64,000 nt of DNA from Terriglobia bacterium (lineage in GTDB: Bacteria > Acidobacteriota > Terriglobia > Acidiferrales > UBA7541): assembly GCA_020072805.1 (NCBI GenBank), contig JAIQGC010000006.1, forward strand, positions 39,111 to 103,110, in the 5' to 3' direction. Both the position numbers and the translations under genes were made by a program. The notes beneath the pieces are model-generated. The model did not search any database. It saw only the letters and a program-made list of their open reading frames with translations, and was not told the origin of the DNA. Of the stretch, positions 44,440 through 52,899 are shown one piece after another. Every line of letters starts with the position of its first letter. Position 1 is the stretch's first letter.

Positions 44440-44926
44440 GAAAGAAGGAGAGGATGGCCGCGGCAACGGCAAGAAAAGAGGAGTAAGAGCCGGTTGAGGG
44501 AGATTAACCCGTTGTGGCTGGGCGAACGGCCGCGGTGAATGAGAAGGGGAATGCCCCGTCCTCGAACGCGAGGGCGGGGCATTCTTGCGTTTAGGGAAGG
44601 TGTCTCAAGTTCATCAGGAAGAGACGTTAATAGTGAGAATCTCAGAGTGAGTGAGACGGCTGCAAGGGAGGAGATGAAATCCGCAAACGAAGGGCGCATA
44701 AGAAGCAAAACGAGGTGCAAGGGGGAGGGAGGGAGCTAACCACAGACAATACACGAATATAAGGTCTAATATTCGCATAATATCGTCATTCTTATAGAGC
44801 CACGCGTGGCATAGAAAATAGCAACTCCGGCAAAGGGAAGCCAATGGAAATGGACGTGCAAATATCCAAGCGGGCCCATGCACTCATCGGATTTCTAATT
44901 CAGCGCGGTTTGCGCTGAGGGAGTTA
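44440..44926. other. Intergenic region between the chemoreceptors
   Basis: 487 nt. Holds the hairpin at 44549-44584 and, at 44754-44775, a palindrome CGAATAT-aaggtcta-ATATTCG in an AT-rich patch likely to be the control region of the second chemoreceptor. No gene recognised. Confidence 0.5.
44549..44584. terminator. Long hairpin after the first chemoreceptor gene
   Basis: 16-bp stem from GAATGCCCCGTCCTCG (44549-44564) and CGAGGGCGGGGCATTC (44569-44584), one G-T wobble, loop AACG. No strong U-run follows, so termination may be partial or bidirectional. Confidence 0.6.
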
Positions 44927-46579
44927 ATGATGCTCAAAAATATGAGGATTTCATGGAGGTTGCTGCTGGGATTTGCGCTGGTGCTGCTGCTGCTAATTGG
45001 GGTGGCCGGGACGGGGTACTGGGGACTGGATGCCATGAAGATGGAAACCGTGGCGATGCTGCATGGAGACGCGCGGATCGCGCAGTTGGCGGCGACAGGG
45101 AAATCCACGACGCTGGAATTGCGGCGCGCGGAGAAGGATACATTTCTGAATATTGATAACCCCGAGGCGCGGGAGAAGTACGTGGCCACATGGAAAAACT
45201 GGCGCGACGCTTTTCACGGAAATTTGGCTGAATTGGAGAAGAAAGTAACGAGCAGCGAAGACGGGCAGAAGGTCAGCCGAATGAAGGAGAATGCCGCAGC
45301 TTACGAGAGCGGCTACCTCAAGGTACTGGGCATGGTCGAGAATGGGCAAATCAAGACGCCGCAAGCCGCCAACCTGGCCATTTCCGAATATAAGGGAGCG
45401 ATCCACCAGTTTGAGGCGGATGCGAACGAATTATCAGCGGAGCATTTCAAGTCCATGTCCGGCCAGGATGAGGCCATGACGGAATTCGCGCGGAGAACAA
45501 TGGCGCTGATGTTTAGCGTGGTGGGAATCGCAATTATCGTAGCGATTGTGGTTGCGCATCTCATCGCGCGGAGCGTAAGCGTCCCGGTCGTGGCCATGGC
45601 GGCGCATCTGGCGGAGATGGCGGCGGGTGGGGGCGACCTGACAAAACGGATGGAGGTGAAGTCCAGCGACGAAGTGGGTCAGATGGGCGGGTATTTGAAC
45701 ACGTTCCTGGAGAAGCTGGAGAAAATCATCATCGAGGTGAAGGGCGGGGCGGGATCGATTTCGGCGGCGGCGCAGCAGGTGGCGTCGTCCTCGTCGTCGC
45801 TTTCGCAGGGAACCAGCGAGCAAGCGGCGTCGGTGGAGGAGACGACGTCGAGCCTGGAGGAGATGAGCGCCTCGATCAGCCAGAACTCGGAGAACAGCCG
45901 GCAGATGGAGCAAGTGGCGACGAAGGGCGCGCATGACGCTGAGCAAAGCGGCAAGGCGGTGTCCGAAACCGTGGAGGCGATGAAGTCGATTACGGAAAGG
46001 ATCGAAATCATCGACGAAATCGCCTACCAGACGAACCTGCTGGCGCTGAACGCGGCGATTGAGGCGGCGCGCGCGGGAGAGCATGGGCGGGGATTTGCGG
46101 TGGTGGCGACGGAGGTGCGCAAACTGGCGGAGCGCAGCCAGATCGCGGCCAAGGAGATCAGCAGCCTGGCTACCGACAGCGTGAAAGTGGCCGAACAGTC
46201 GGGGAAGCTGCTGAGCGAACTGGTGCCCTCGATTCAGAAGACGGCGGAGCTTGTGCAAGAGGTTACGGCGGCGTCGCGGGAGCAGGCCGGCGGCGTGAGC
46301 CAGATGAACAAGGCCATGGCGCAGGTGGATCAGGTGACCCAGCGGAATGCGTCGGCGTCGGAAGAACTATCCAGCACGGCGGAAGAACTGGCCACGCAAT
46401 CGGAAGCGCTTTTGCAGTTGATGGGGTTCTTCAAGGTGAGTGGGGAAGGCCAATCGGGCTTCTCCTTTTTGCAGCAGCCGAGCGGAGGAGCGACGGCGGC
46501 GCACTTTGCGGCAGCAACACCGGCGAAAGCGAAGCGACCGGCGCTCGAGCATGAGCACAGCTTCGCGCGGTTCAAATAG
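44927..46579 (+). CDS. Methyl-accepting chemotaxis protein (paralogue)
   Basis: 550 residues, same layout as the preceding chemoreceptor: TM1 (about 12-31), four-helix periplasmic domain, TM2 (about 196-216), HAMP ([16 protein letters not shown]) and signalling domain with [33 protein letters not shown]. Identity is high throughout the signalling domain and lower in the ligand domain, so the pair is a tandem duplication with divergent sensing. Ends [11 protein letters not shown] 44927 or 44930. cheW follows after 14 nt. Confidence 0.92.
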   Translation: MMLKNMRISWRLLLGFALVLLLLIGVAGTGYWGLDAMKMETVAMLHGDARIAQLAATGKSTTLELRRAEKDTFLNIDNPEAREKYVATWKNWRDAFHGNLAELEKKVTSSEDGQKVSRMKENAAAYESGYLKVLGMVENGQIKTPQAANLAISEYKGAIHQFEADANELSAEHFKSMSGQDEAMTEFARRTMALMFSVVGIAIIVAIVVAHLIARSVSVPVVAMAAHLAEMAAGGGDLTKRMEVKSSDEVGQMGGYLNTFLEKLEKIIIEVKGGAGSISAAAQQVASSSSSLSQGTSEQAASVEETTSSLEEMSASISQNSENSRQMEQVATKGAHDAEQSGKAVSETVEAMKSITERIEIIDEIAYQTNLLALNAAIEAARAGEHGRGFAVVATEVRKLAERSQIAAKEISSLATDSVKVAEQSGKLLSELVPSIQKTAELVQEVTAASREQAGGVSQMNKAMAQVDQVTQRNASASEELSSTAEELATQSEALLQLMGFFKVSGEGQSGFSFLQQPSGGATAAHFAAATPAKAKRPALEHEHSFARFK

Positions 46580-46593
46580 GAAAGGAGGTAACG

Positions 46594-47103
46594 ATGGCTA
46601 CGACAACGGCTACGAAAGAAAAAGTGGACCAGCAGCAGTACCTGACGTTCCTCCTGGCCGGCGAGGAGTATGCGATCAATATTCTCCAGGTGAAGGAAAT
46701 CATCGAGTACGACACGGTGACGACGGTTCCGAAAACGCCAAAGTGGATCCGGGGAGTCATCAACCTGCGCGGGAGCGTCGTGCCGGTGGTGGACCTGGGC
46801 ATCAAATTCGGCATGGAAGAGCGTGCGGTCACCAAGACGAGCTGCATCGTGATCATCGAAACGCGGTTTGAAGGGCAGGGCGCGGTGATCGGGATCGTGG
46901 CGGACGCGGTGAGCCAGGTGATGGATCTGGCCGCCACCGACATCCGCGCGGTGCCGGAATTCGGCACACAGGTGAAGGTGGACTACCTGCTGGGGATGGC
47001 GCAGGTGGGAAAGAAGTTCGCGCTGCTGCTCGATGTCGACAAGGTGCTCTTCAGCGATGAGTTGCTCGGTTTGAGCGACCTCACGGCCGGCGAAGGCCAG
47101 TAA
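46594..47103 (+). CDS. cheW: CheW-type chemotaxis coupling protein
   Basis: 169 residues. CheW fold: QYLTFLLAGEEYAINILQVKEIIEY, TVPKTPKWIRGVINLRGSVVPVVDLGIKFG, and FEGQGAVIGIVADAVSQVMDL. It links chemoreceptors to the kinase CheA. No cheA, cheB or cheR is in the window, so the kinase is encoded elsewhere. Co-transcribed with the second chemoreceptor (14-nt gap, with AAGGAGG ahead of the ATG). Confidence 0.93.
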   Translation: MATTTATKEKVDQQQYLTFLLAGEEYAINILQVKEIIEYDTVTTVPKTPKWIRGVINLRGSVVPVVDLGIKFGMEERAVTKTSCIVIIETRFEGQGAVIGIVADAVSQVMDLAATDIRAVPEFGTQVKVDYLLGMAQVGKKFALLLDVDKVLFSDELLGLSDLTAGEGQ

Positions 47104-47118
47104 GCCGGGACGGCCGCG

Positions 47119-47772
47119 CTACAACATTCCACGCCTGGAGGCGAGCAGGACGGCTTCGAGGCGGCTGTGCGTTCCCAGTTTGCGGTTGGCGTGGTGCAGG
47201 TGATTGCGCAGCGTGCGGTCGGAGATATGCAGGGCGCGCGCGGCTTCCCGCGGTCCCTGGCCTTCCGCGAGCAGGCGGAGGACGTTTTTTTCCTGATGGC
47301 TCAGTGGCAAGACGGGAGCTGATCCGCCGGAGCCTTGCGCCAGGGCCGTCAGATCCCTGGCGGCGTTCAGCAACTTCCCGGACAACTCCTCCTGCTGCTT
47401 GCGCACAGTGATGTCGCGGGCCAGATGCACATGCAGAGTGCGGCCGGAGCGGGCGTCCCGGTGCAGCAGGATGGAAATGTTCACCCACAAGCGGCGACCG
47501 CCGCGAGCGCTCACTTCGAGATCGTAGTGCTCCATGGGGCGCTGTTCGGCGCCGCATTGCAGCACCAGGCAATCCTGGCAGCAGACGGTGGTCCCCTCCG
47601 GGCCGCGCCCCTGAAAGAGGCTGGAGCAGGGCTTTTGCAGGACGGAAGAGGCTGGGTGGCCGAAGAGCTTTTCCGCGGAGCGATTCCAGGAACAGATAAG
47701 GCCGTGCTGGTCCACGGCGAAAGCGGCGTCGGCGGTGGTTTCAAGAAGAGCAAAGAGGTCGTGTTCGAGCAT
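47119..47772 (-). CDS. PAS domain - LuxR-type HTH regulator
   Basis: 217 residues. PAS domain (about 5-125: ETTADAAFAVDQHGLICSWNRSAEKLFGH...HLARDITVRKQQEE) with an unusual Cys cluster CCQDC...C at about 69-79, then a LuxR HTH (about 152-215: LSHQEKNVLRLLAEGQGPREAARALHISDRTLRNHLHHANRKLG). No receiver domain, so the signal is sensed directly, possibly by the Cys cluster (metal or redox). ATG 47772. A palindrome lies 12 nt upstream of the start. Two broken copies of its HTH occur in the 38-kb island. Confidence 0.87.
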   Translation of the reverse strand: MLEHDLFALLETTADAAFAVDQHGLICSWNRSAEKLFGHPASSVLQKPCSSLFQGRGPEGTTVCCQDCLVLQCGAEQRPMEHYDLEVSARGGRRLWVNISILLHRDARSGRTLHVHLARDITVRKQQEELSGKLLNAARDLTALAQGSGGSAPVLPLSHQEKNVLRLLAEGQGPREAARALHISDRTLRNHLHHANRKLGTHSRLEAVLLASRRGML

Positions 47773-47784
47773 GAGAGCCTCCGT

Positions 47785-47794
47785 GACAATTGTC
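47785..47794. promoter_or_regulatory. Operator-like palindrome between the PAS-LuxR and Rrf2 genes
   Basis: GACAATTGTC, a perfect 10-bp palindrome in the 102-nt gap between two divergent regulator genes. Either product could bind it. TTGACG at 47819 and TACAAT at 47847 lie nearby but their 22-nt spacing is too long for a standard promoter. Confidence 0.4.
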
Positions 47795-47874
47795 CCAGCG
47801 GGAGAGACAAATGGACGATTGACGGGCCGCCGGGGCAGGCGGACGATACAATACGATTAAAAGGTCGTTTTATC

Positions 47875-48354
47875 ATGAATGCAAGCATTTTCTCTACCCC
47901 TTGCGCCTACGCCATCCGCGCGGTGACCTATCTGGCTGCACACCGTTCCGCGCGGCTCACCAGTAAATTCGAGATTGCCCGGGGCGAATCGATTCCACCG
48001 GCATTCCTCAGCAAGCTGCTGCTGACGCTTTGCCGGGGGCAAATTCTGCGCTCGCGCAAGGGGCTGTTGGGCGGATATGAGCTGGCACTTCCGCCGGAGC
48101 AGATCTTCCTGATCGACATCGTGCGCACGGTGGACGGGGAACCGTTTCAGAAGTGCCTGCTGGAGAACCATGCGTGCTCGGAAGAGCAGCGCTGCATGCT
48201 GCATCCCAGCTGGCTGCCGGTGCGAGTGACGTTGCGGAACTATCTGGAGCGAACGACGGTGGCCGATTTGCAGCGATTTAGCCGGAGGCAGCCCGGCGGA
48301 AACCAGTTGATTGCGATGACCCCGGGGCCGCAGCCGGGACCCGAAGGAGAATAG
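47875..48354 (+). CDS. Rrf2-family Fe-S transcriptional regulator
   Basis: 159 residues. N-terminal winged helix with CAYAIRAVTYLA and the wing text RSRKGLLGGYELALPPEQI, then three cysteines C-x6-C-x5-C (KCLLENHACSEEQRC, about 100-114) that would ligate a [2Fe-2S] or [4Fe-4S] cluster as in IscR or NsrR. It probably senses oxygen, NO or iron-sulfur status. The molybdoenzyme gene starts 2 nt after its stop, so it probably controls the operon it heads. ATG 47875. Confidence 0.88.
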   Translation: MNASIFSTPCAYAIRAVTYLAAHRSARLTSKFEIARGESIPPAFLSKLLLTLCRGQILRSRKGLLGGYELALPPEQIFLIDIVRTVDGEPFQKCLLENHACSEEQRCMLHPSWLPVRVTLRNYLERTTVADLQRFSRRQPGGNQLIAMTPGPQPGPEGE

Positions 48355-48356
48355 CG

Positions 48357-50891
48357 ATGGCCGCCACGCACAGCACGCCCATAGCCCCGAGCGAAGGCCG
48401 GTGGATACCCAGCACGTGCGGGATGTGCCTGCACGGGTGCGGGATCAAGGTGCAGGTGGTGGATGGAGTGGCGGTGAAGATCGAAGGGGATGCCACGAAC
48501 CCGGACAATCTGGGAAAGCTCTGTCCCAAGGGGAACGCCGGACTGGCGCGGCTCTATGACCCGACGCGGGTGCTTTACCCGATGAAGCGGACGAATCCGG
48601 AAAAGGGACCGGGGGTGGACCCGGGGTGGGAGAGGATCAGCTGGGAAGAGGCCTACGAAACGGTGGCGCGGGAGCTGGGCCGGGTGCGCGGGGAGGATGC
48701 GCGGAAGCTGCTGTGCGCGATCGGGGATTTTCAGAGGATTCTGCTGTGGGGCTGGCCGGCGGTCTTTGGATCGCCGAATTTCTTCACGTCGCTGGGGAAT
48801 TACTGCGGGGGATCCTACCACCCGGTGAATGGGAGCCTGGACGGGTCGTTTGCGGCGATCAACGACTATGAACACTGCAACTACTGGATTCAGATCGGCT
48901 CGGGGGACGGATTCTCCTCGCATTTGCATTTGTCGGGAAGCAGCAAGCGCATGGCGGATACGCGCATGCGGGGGATGAAGGTGATCTCGCTGGACCCGCG
49001 ATGCTCGATCGCCTCGGCCAAGGCGGACGAGTGGATACCGATCCTGCCGGGGACGGATCGGGCGTTTGTGCTGGGCATGGCCCATGTGCTGGTGCACGAA
49101 CTACGGCGCTACGACCGCAAATTCCTGCGGGAACATACCAATGCGCCGTACCTGGTGGACGAAAAGGGGTTTCAGTTCCGCGATGAGCAGGGCCATGCTC
49201 TGGTGTGGGATCTGGCGGTGCACGAGCCGCGGCCGTGGGACAAGGTGGCCTCCGACAGCATGGCGCTGGAAGGCTCGTACCATTATGAGGGCAGGGAATT
49301 GCGCACGGGATTTCAGGTGTGGATGGACCTTCTGGAATCGCACAGCCCGGAGAAAATGTCCGAAGTGACCACGGTTCCCGCGGCTACCATCCGGAGGATT
49401 GCGCGGGAGTTCGTGGATGCGGCGCAGATCGGGGCCACGGTGGAAATCGGGGGCAAGATGTATCCGTACCGCCCGGCGGCGCTGAATTACTACCGGGGAT
49501 CGCAATCGCATGCCAACGGGCTCTTCGACAATCTGACGTACAAGCTGTTCAACATGCTGGTGGGCAACATTGACGTGCCCGGAGGGCACCTGGGGGTTCC
49601 GCTGGACCATCGCGGATTCTTCGTCAGCCCCGGCGAGGACGGCATGCTCAAGCCCGAGCCGCACCAGTTGCATCCGGCGCCGCCATTCAAATATCCGCCG
49701 GACTCGACGCACCTGATGGAATGGTTTCCCATCGGGTTCGACGCGGGGCAGCTCAACGCGGAAACCATATTGAATCCGCAGCGCTTCGGCCTCGAGTATC
49801 AGCCGGAGGCCATGATGCTCTACCATTCGAACCCGTGGTGGAACATGCCGGAGACAAACAAGATCGAGGAGATCTTCCGGCGCATGAAGTTCATCGTGGC
49901 CATTGACATACACCTGACCGAATCAACGCAATGGGCGGACATTTTTCTGCCGGACCGCACGTTTCTGGAATCCACGCTGCTCAATTGCCTGGAGCCGCCC
50001 GTTGTGACCGGGCACTCGCTGCGGCAGCCGGTGGTGAAGCCGTTGGGGGATACGCGGGACGCGTACGAGATTCTGACGGAACTGGCGCAGCGGATGGGGT
50101 TTCTGGACAATTGGAACGACCTGCTGAATCTGGTGTGCGGTTTTACGGCGAAACCGAAGAACATGCTTGATCCGGAGAAGCGCTACTCGGCGGAGGAGCT
50201 CTTCGACCGGTTTGCGCGCAACATTTACGGCGACGACCATGATCTCGAATGGTTCCGCGAGCACGGGCACGCCGTGCGCCACCGCACGCCGGAAGAGACC
50301 TACATGCCCTACGGGAAGCTGCGGATACCTTTTTATTTCGAATTCATCAAGCGCACGGGGGAGCAGTTGCGCGGCAATCTGGAAGCCGCCGGAGTGACCG
50401 GGTGGCCCTATGAGAATTACGCGCCGCTGCCGTACTGGAAGAACTCGCCGGTCATCGAAGACGGCCGGCGCGGATTCGACTTCTACGCGATCACCTTCAA
50501 GGAGCCGCTGCACACGTTCGCGGACACGCTGGTGATGCCGTGGCTGAGCGAGGTGAGCGAAAAAGATCCCATTCATCAGGGCATCCTGCTGAATACGGCG
50601 ACGGGGAAGGGGCTGGGAATCGCCAGCGGGGACTGGGTGCGGCTGACTTCGCCGGCGGGGAGCATTGAAGGGATGGCGCAGTGCGTGGAGGGAATACACC
50701 CGCAGGTGGTTGGGGTGAGCAACGCCATCACGCGGGAATTCGTGACCAATTCGGGGGTGCGCGCCAAGGGCAGCCATTTCAACCGGCTGCTGAAGGGCTC
50801 GCTCGACTATACCGACGGGGCCACGGGCGGGCTGGAATCGAGCGCGCGGGTGCGGGTGGAGAAGATCGCGGCGGCGGGATGGGCGCATTAG
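48357..50891 (+). CDS. Molybdopterin oxidoreductase catalytic subunit, PsrA/PhsA-like
   Basis: 844-residue DMSO-reductase-family enzyme. The [4Fe-4S] motif CGMCLHGCG...LCPKG is at the N-terminus; NYCGGSYHPVNG offers a Cys ligand to molybdenum; the C-terminal beta-barrel bears YAITFKEPLHTF and the pterin-binding end. With the ferredoxin-like and NrfD-like subunits downstream it forms a three-subunit complex similar to polysulfide, thiosulfate or tetrathionate reductases. There is no twin-arginine leader at the N-terminus, and none could be added upstream because the Rrf2 gene ends 2 nt before, so the catalytic site should face the cytoplasm. The direction and substrate are unknown. Confidence 0.87.
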   Translation: MAATHSTPIAPSEGRWIPSTCGMCLHGCGIKVQVVDGVAVKIEGDATNPDNLGKLCPKGNAGLARLYDPTRVLYPMKRTNPEKGPGVDPGWERISWEEAYETVARELGRVRGEDARKLLCAIGDFQRILLWGWPAVFGSPNFFTSLGNYCGGSYHPVNGSLDGSFAAINDYEHCNYWIQIGSGDGFSSHLHLSGSSKRMADTRMRGMKVISLDPRCSIASAKADEWIPILPGTDRAFVLGMAHVLVHELRRYDRKFLREHTNAPYLVDEKGFQFRDEQGHALVWDLAVHEPRPWDKVASDSMALEGSYHYEGRELRTGFQVWMDLLESHSPEKMSEVTTVPAATIRRIAREFVDAAQIGATVEIGGKMYPYRPAALNYYRGSQSHANGLFDNLTYKLFNMLVGNIDVPGGHLGVPLDHRGFFVSPGEDGMLKPEPHQLHPAPPFKYPPDSTHLMEWFPIGFDAGQLNAETILNPQRFGLEYQPEAMMLYHSNPWWNMPETNKIEEIFRRMKFIVAIDIHLTESTQWADIFLPDRTFLESTLLNCLEPPVVTGHSLRQPVVKPLGDTRDAYEILTELAQRMGFLDNWNDLLNLVCGFTAKPKNMLDPEKRYSAEELFDRFARNIYGDDHDLEWFREHGHAVRHRTPEETYMPYGKLRIPFYFEFIKRTGEQLRGNLEAAGVTGWPYENYAPLPYWKNSPVIEDGRRGFDFYAITFKEPLHTFADTLVMPWLSEVSEKDPIHQGILLNTATGKGLGIASGDWVRLTSPAGSIEGMAQCVEGIHPQVVGVSNAITREFVTNSGVRAKGSHFNRLLKGSLDYTDGATGGLESSARVRVEKIAAAGWAH

Positions 50892-50906
50892 CGAGGAGCA
50901 GAAAAA

Positions 50907-51194
50907 ATGCCGGAAGTGAGAGTGATTGCGCTGGGGGAAGTGCGGCGGCAGGTGGGATTCAGCCAGCGCGAAATAAGTTTCGAAGGGGCGACGGTGCGCG
51001 AGCTGCTGCGTTCGATTGCGACGAAGCAGGGAGGCAGCCTCGAGGAGCTGCTGGTGTGCGAGAACCGCCTGCGCGGAGATTACGCCGTGGTGATCGAAGG
51101 GCTGGCGTTGCCCGCTGATCAATTGGAGCGGCGGCTGGAAGGCGGGGAAAACGTGGTGACCATGGCGGTCATCCGGCATTTGGCCGGAGGGTAG
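50907..51194 (+). CDS. MoaD/ThiS-family ubiquitin-like protein
   Basis: 95 residues, beta-grasp protein with VRVIALGEVRRQVGFSQREISFEGATVRELLRSI and the terminal Gly-Gly (RHLAGG) that is thiocarboxylated in MoaD and ThiS. The position inside a molybdoenzyme operon, between catalytic and Fe-S subunits, suggests dedicated sulfur delivery for the molybdenum cofactor, or a chaperone role for the complex. ATG 50907. Gaps of 15 and 26 nt to its neighbours show co-transcription. Confidence 0.8.
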   Translation: MPEVRVIALGEVRRQVGFSQREISFEGATVRELLRSIATKQGGSLEELLVCENRLRGDYAVVIEGLALPADQLERRLEGGENVVTMAVIRHLAGG

Positions 51195-51220
51195 GAAGAG
51201 GATTCAGGCGAGGTGAAGCG

Positions 51221-51835
51221 ATGGCACGGTTGGGAATGGTGATCGATCTGAAACGCTGCGTGGGCTGCAACTCGTGCACGCTTTCCTGTAAGCAGGAAAA
51301 CGGAACGCCGGCGGGGATGCATTACGCGCGGGTGGTGACGCGGGAAGTGGGCAGCTATCCGCAGACGCGGCGCACGTTCCTGCCGCTGCTGTGCAACCAC
51401 TGCGAGGACGCGCCGTGCGAAAAGGCCTGTCCCACCGGGGCGACCTATATTCGCGAGGACGGCATCGTGATGGTGGCCAAAGAGAAATGCATCGGCTGCC
51501 GGGCCTGCGCGGTTTCCTGCCCGTATATGAACCGGCACTTCATCGAGAAAGGATTTCTGGAGCATGGATATGCGGGCGGGGAGTTGAGTCCCTTCGAAGC
51601 GGTGAAATTCGGCGCTTTCGAGGAGGGCACCATGTCCAAGTGCACCCTGTGCGCGCACCGCGTGGATGAAGGGCTGGAGCCGGCTTGCGTCACGACGTGT
51701 CCCACGGAAGCGCGCATTTTCGGGGACTGGGACGAGCCCGAGGGCAAGCTGCAGAAGCTGGTGCGCGAGCGCAACAGCTGGACGCTGCTGCCGGAGTGCA
51801 AGACCCGACCCAAAGTATTTTATCTGGATGCGTAG
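51221..51835 (+). CDS. 4Fe-4S ferredoxin-type electron transfer subunit (PsrB/NrfC-like)
   Basis: 204 residues with four Cys clusters for four [4Fe-4S] centres: CVGCNSCTLSC, CNHCEDAPCEKACPTG, CIGCRACAVSCPY and CTLCAHRVDEGLEPACVTTCPTE. It starts MARLGMVIDLKRCVGC without a Tat leader, in keeping with cytoplasmic location of the catalytic subunit. It passes electrons between the membrane NrfD-like subunit and the molybdenum subunit. ATG 51221. Confidence 0.92.
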   Translation: MARLGMVIDLKRCVGCNSCTLSCKQENGTPAGMHYARVVTREVGSYPQTRRTFLPLLCNHCEDAPCEKACPTGATYIREDGIVMVAKEKCIGCRACAVSCPYMNRHFIEKGFLEHGYAGGELSPFEAVKFGAFEEGTMSKCTLCAHRVDEGLEPACVTTCPTEARIFGDWDEPEGKLQKLVRERNSWTLLPECKTRPKVFYLDA

Positions 51836-51851
51836 GAAGGCGGAGGAAATC

Positions 51852-52781
51852 ATGGCCACACACGGTGAAATTGCAATTGCTCCGCATCGCTTCGCCTACG
51901 GTTTTTACCGGCAGGTGTGGTGGAACTGGCTGATCGGCACGGCGTTCTTCTGCGGCGGGCTGGGCGCGGGACTCTTCCTGGTTTCGCTGGCGACCGGCGA
52001 ACCGGCGGGAATGATCGCGGGGTGGCTGCTGGTGACCGTGGGGAAAAATACCGCGCACCTTTTTTATCTGGGGCGTCCCGAGCGCTTCTGGCGCGCGGCG
52101 ATGCGCCCGGACCGCTCGTGGATCGCGCGGGGGATCTGGGCCACGGGATTTTTCGCGGTGGCGGGATTTCTCTCCTTTGCGCCGCACGTGTTTGGCCCGG
52201 CCTGGCAGCTTTCCGGCGCGGCGGGCGCGGCGGTGCAATGGGTCGCGGCGATTTCCGCGCTGTTCATCATGTTTTATGACGGGTTCGTGATGAACTCTTC
52301 GGGGGCGATTCCGTTCTGGAATTCCGCGCTGCTGCCGCTGCTGGTGCTGATGTACGCGAGCCTGGGAGGAACGACGCTGTCGCTGCTGCTGCGGGCGGTC
52401 ACCGGCGGGGGGCAGGAATACATGGCCTGGCTGGGGTTGCAGGAAAAATGGCTGCTGGGCGGCAATGCCGCGCTGCTGGGAGCGTATCTTTATCGCATGT
52501 CGCGCTGGCAGCCGGCCGCGCGGGAAACGGTGCGGCTGCTGGTGCGCGGGCGATTTGCGTGGGCGTTCGTCGGGCTGGTGCTGGCGATTGGTCTGGGCAC
52601 GACGCTCCTGCTCACCTTTGCCGCCGAGCGTTTTCGCTCCGAAGCGCTGCTGCCGGTGATCGCCGCCTGCGAACTGACCGGGGATTTCACGCTGTTGATC
52701 GTATGGCTGAAATCGGGGCTGTTTTCGCCGCAGACGGCGCCGCATCCGCTGAGTACGTCTTCAAAACAAGAACCCGCCTGA
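51852..52781 (+). CDS. nrfD: NrfD/PsrC-type quinone-linked membrane subunit
   Basis: 309 residues, eight or nine hydrophobic helices. WWNWLIGTAFFCGGLGAGLFLVS is typical of NrfD/PsrC TM1, and HLFYLGRPERFWRAAMRP the conserved loop of this family. It exchanges electrons with menaquinone or ubiquinone. Start ATG 51852, with GGAGGAA 5 nt before; upstream in-frame sequence is only a shadow of the ferredoxin gene. Last gene of the molybdoenzyme operon. Confidence 0.9.
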   Translation: MATHGEIAIAPHRFAYGFYRQVWWNWLIGTAFFCGGLGAGLFLVSLATGEPAGMIAGWLLVTVGKNTAHLFYLGRPERFWRAAMRPDRSWIARGIWATGFFAVAGFLSFAPHVFGPAWQLSGAAGAAVQWVAAISALFIMFYDGFVMNSSGAIPFWNSALLPLLVLMYASLGGTTLSLLLRAVTGGGQEYMAWLGLQEKWLLGGNAALLGAYLYRMSRWQPAARETVRLLVRGRFAWAFVGLVLAIGLGTTLLLTFAAERFRSEALLPVIAACELTGDFTLLIVWLKSGLFSPQTAPHPLSTSSKQEPA

Positions 52782-52857
52782 ACCAGAGCCCCGCCCGGTA
52801 TCATCGAATACGGAAGGAACCGGCGCGCAAAAAGCCGGGGTGTGCCGCACGAGGTGC

Positions 52858-52866
52858 TGGTAGAAT
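52858..52866 (+). promoter_or_regulatory. Extended -10 promoter before the formate dehydrogenase operon
   Basis: TGGTAGAAT fits TGnTAnAAT. A start site near 52873 would leave a 27-nt leader to the ATG at 52900, containing GGAG. No convincing -35. Confidence 0.4.
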
Positions 52867-52899
52867 GCGTTTCATAAGGCGGTCAACACGGAGAAACCG

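Noticed and set aside
47819..47852. TTGACG...TACAAT as the Rrf2 promoter
   Set aside because: The spacer is 22 nt, too long for a sigma-70 promoter.
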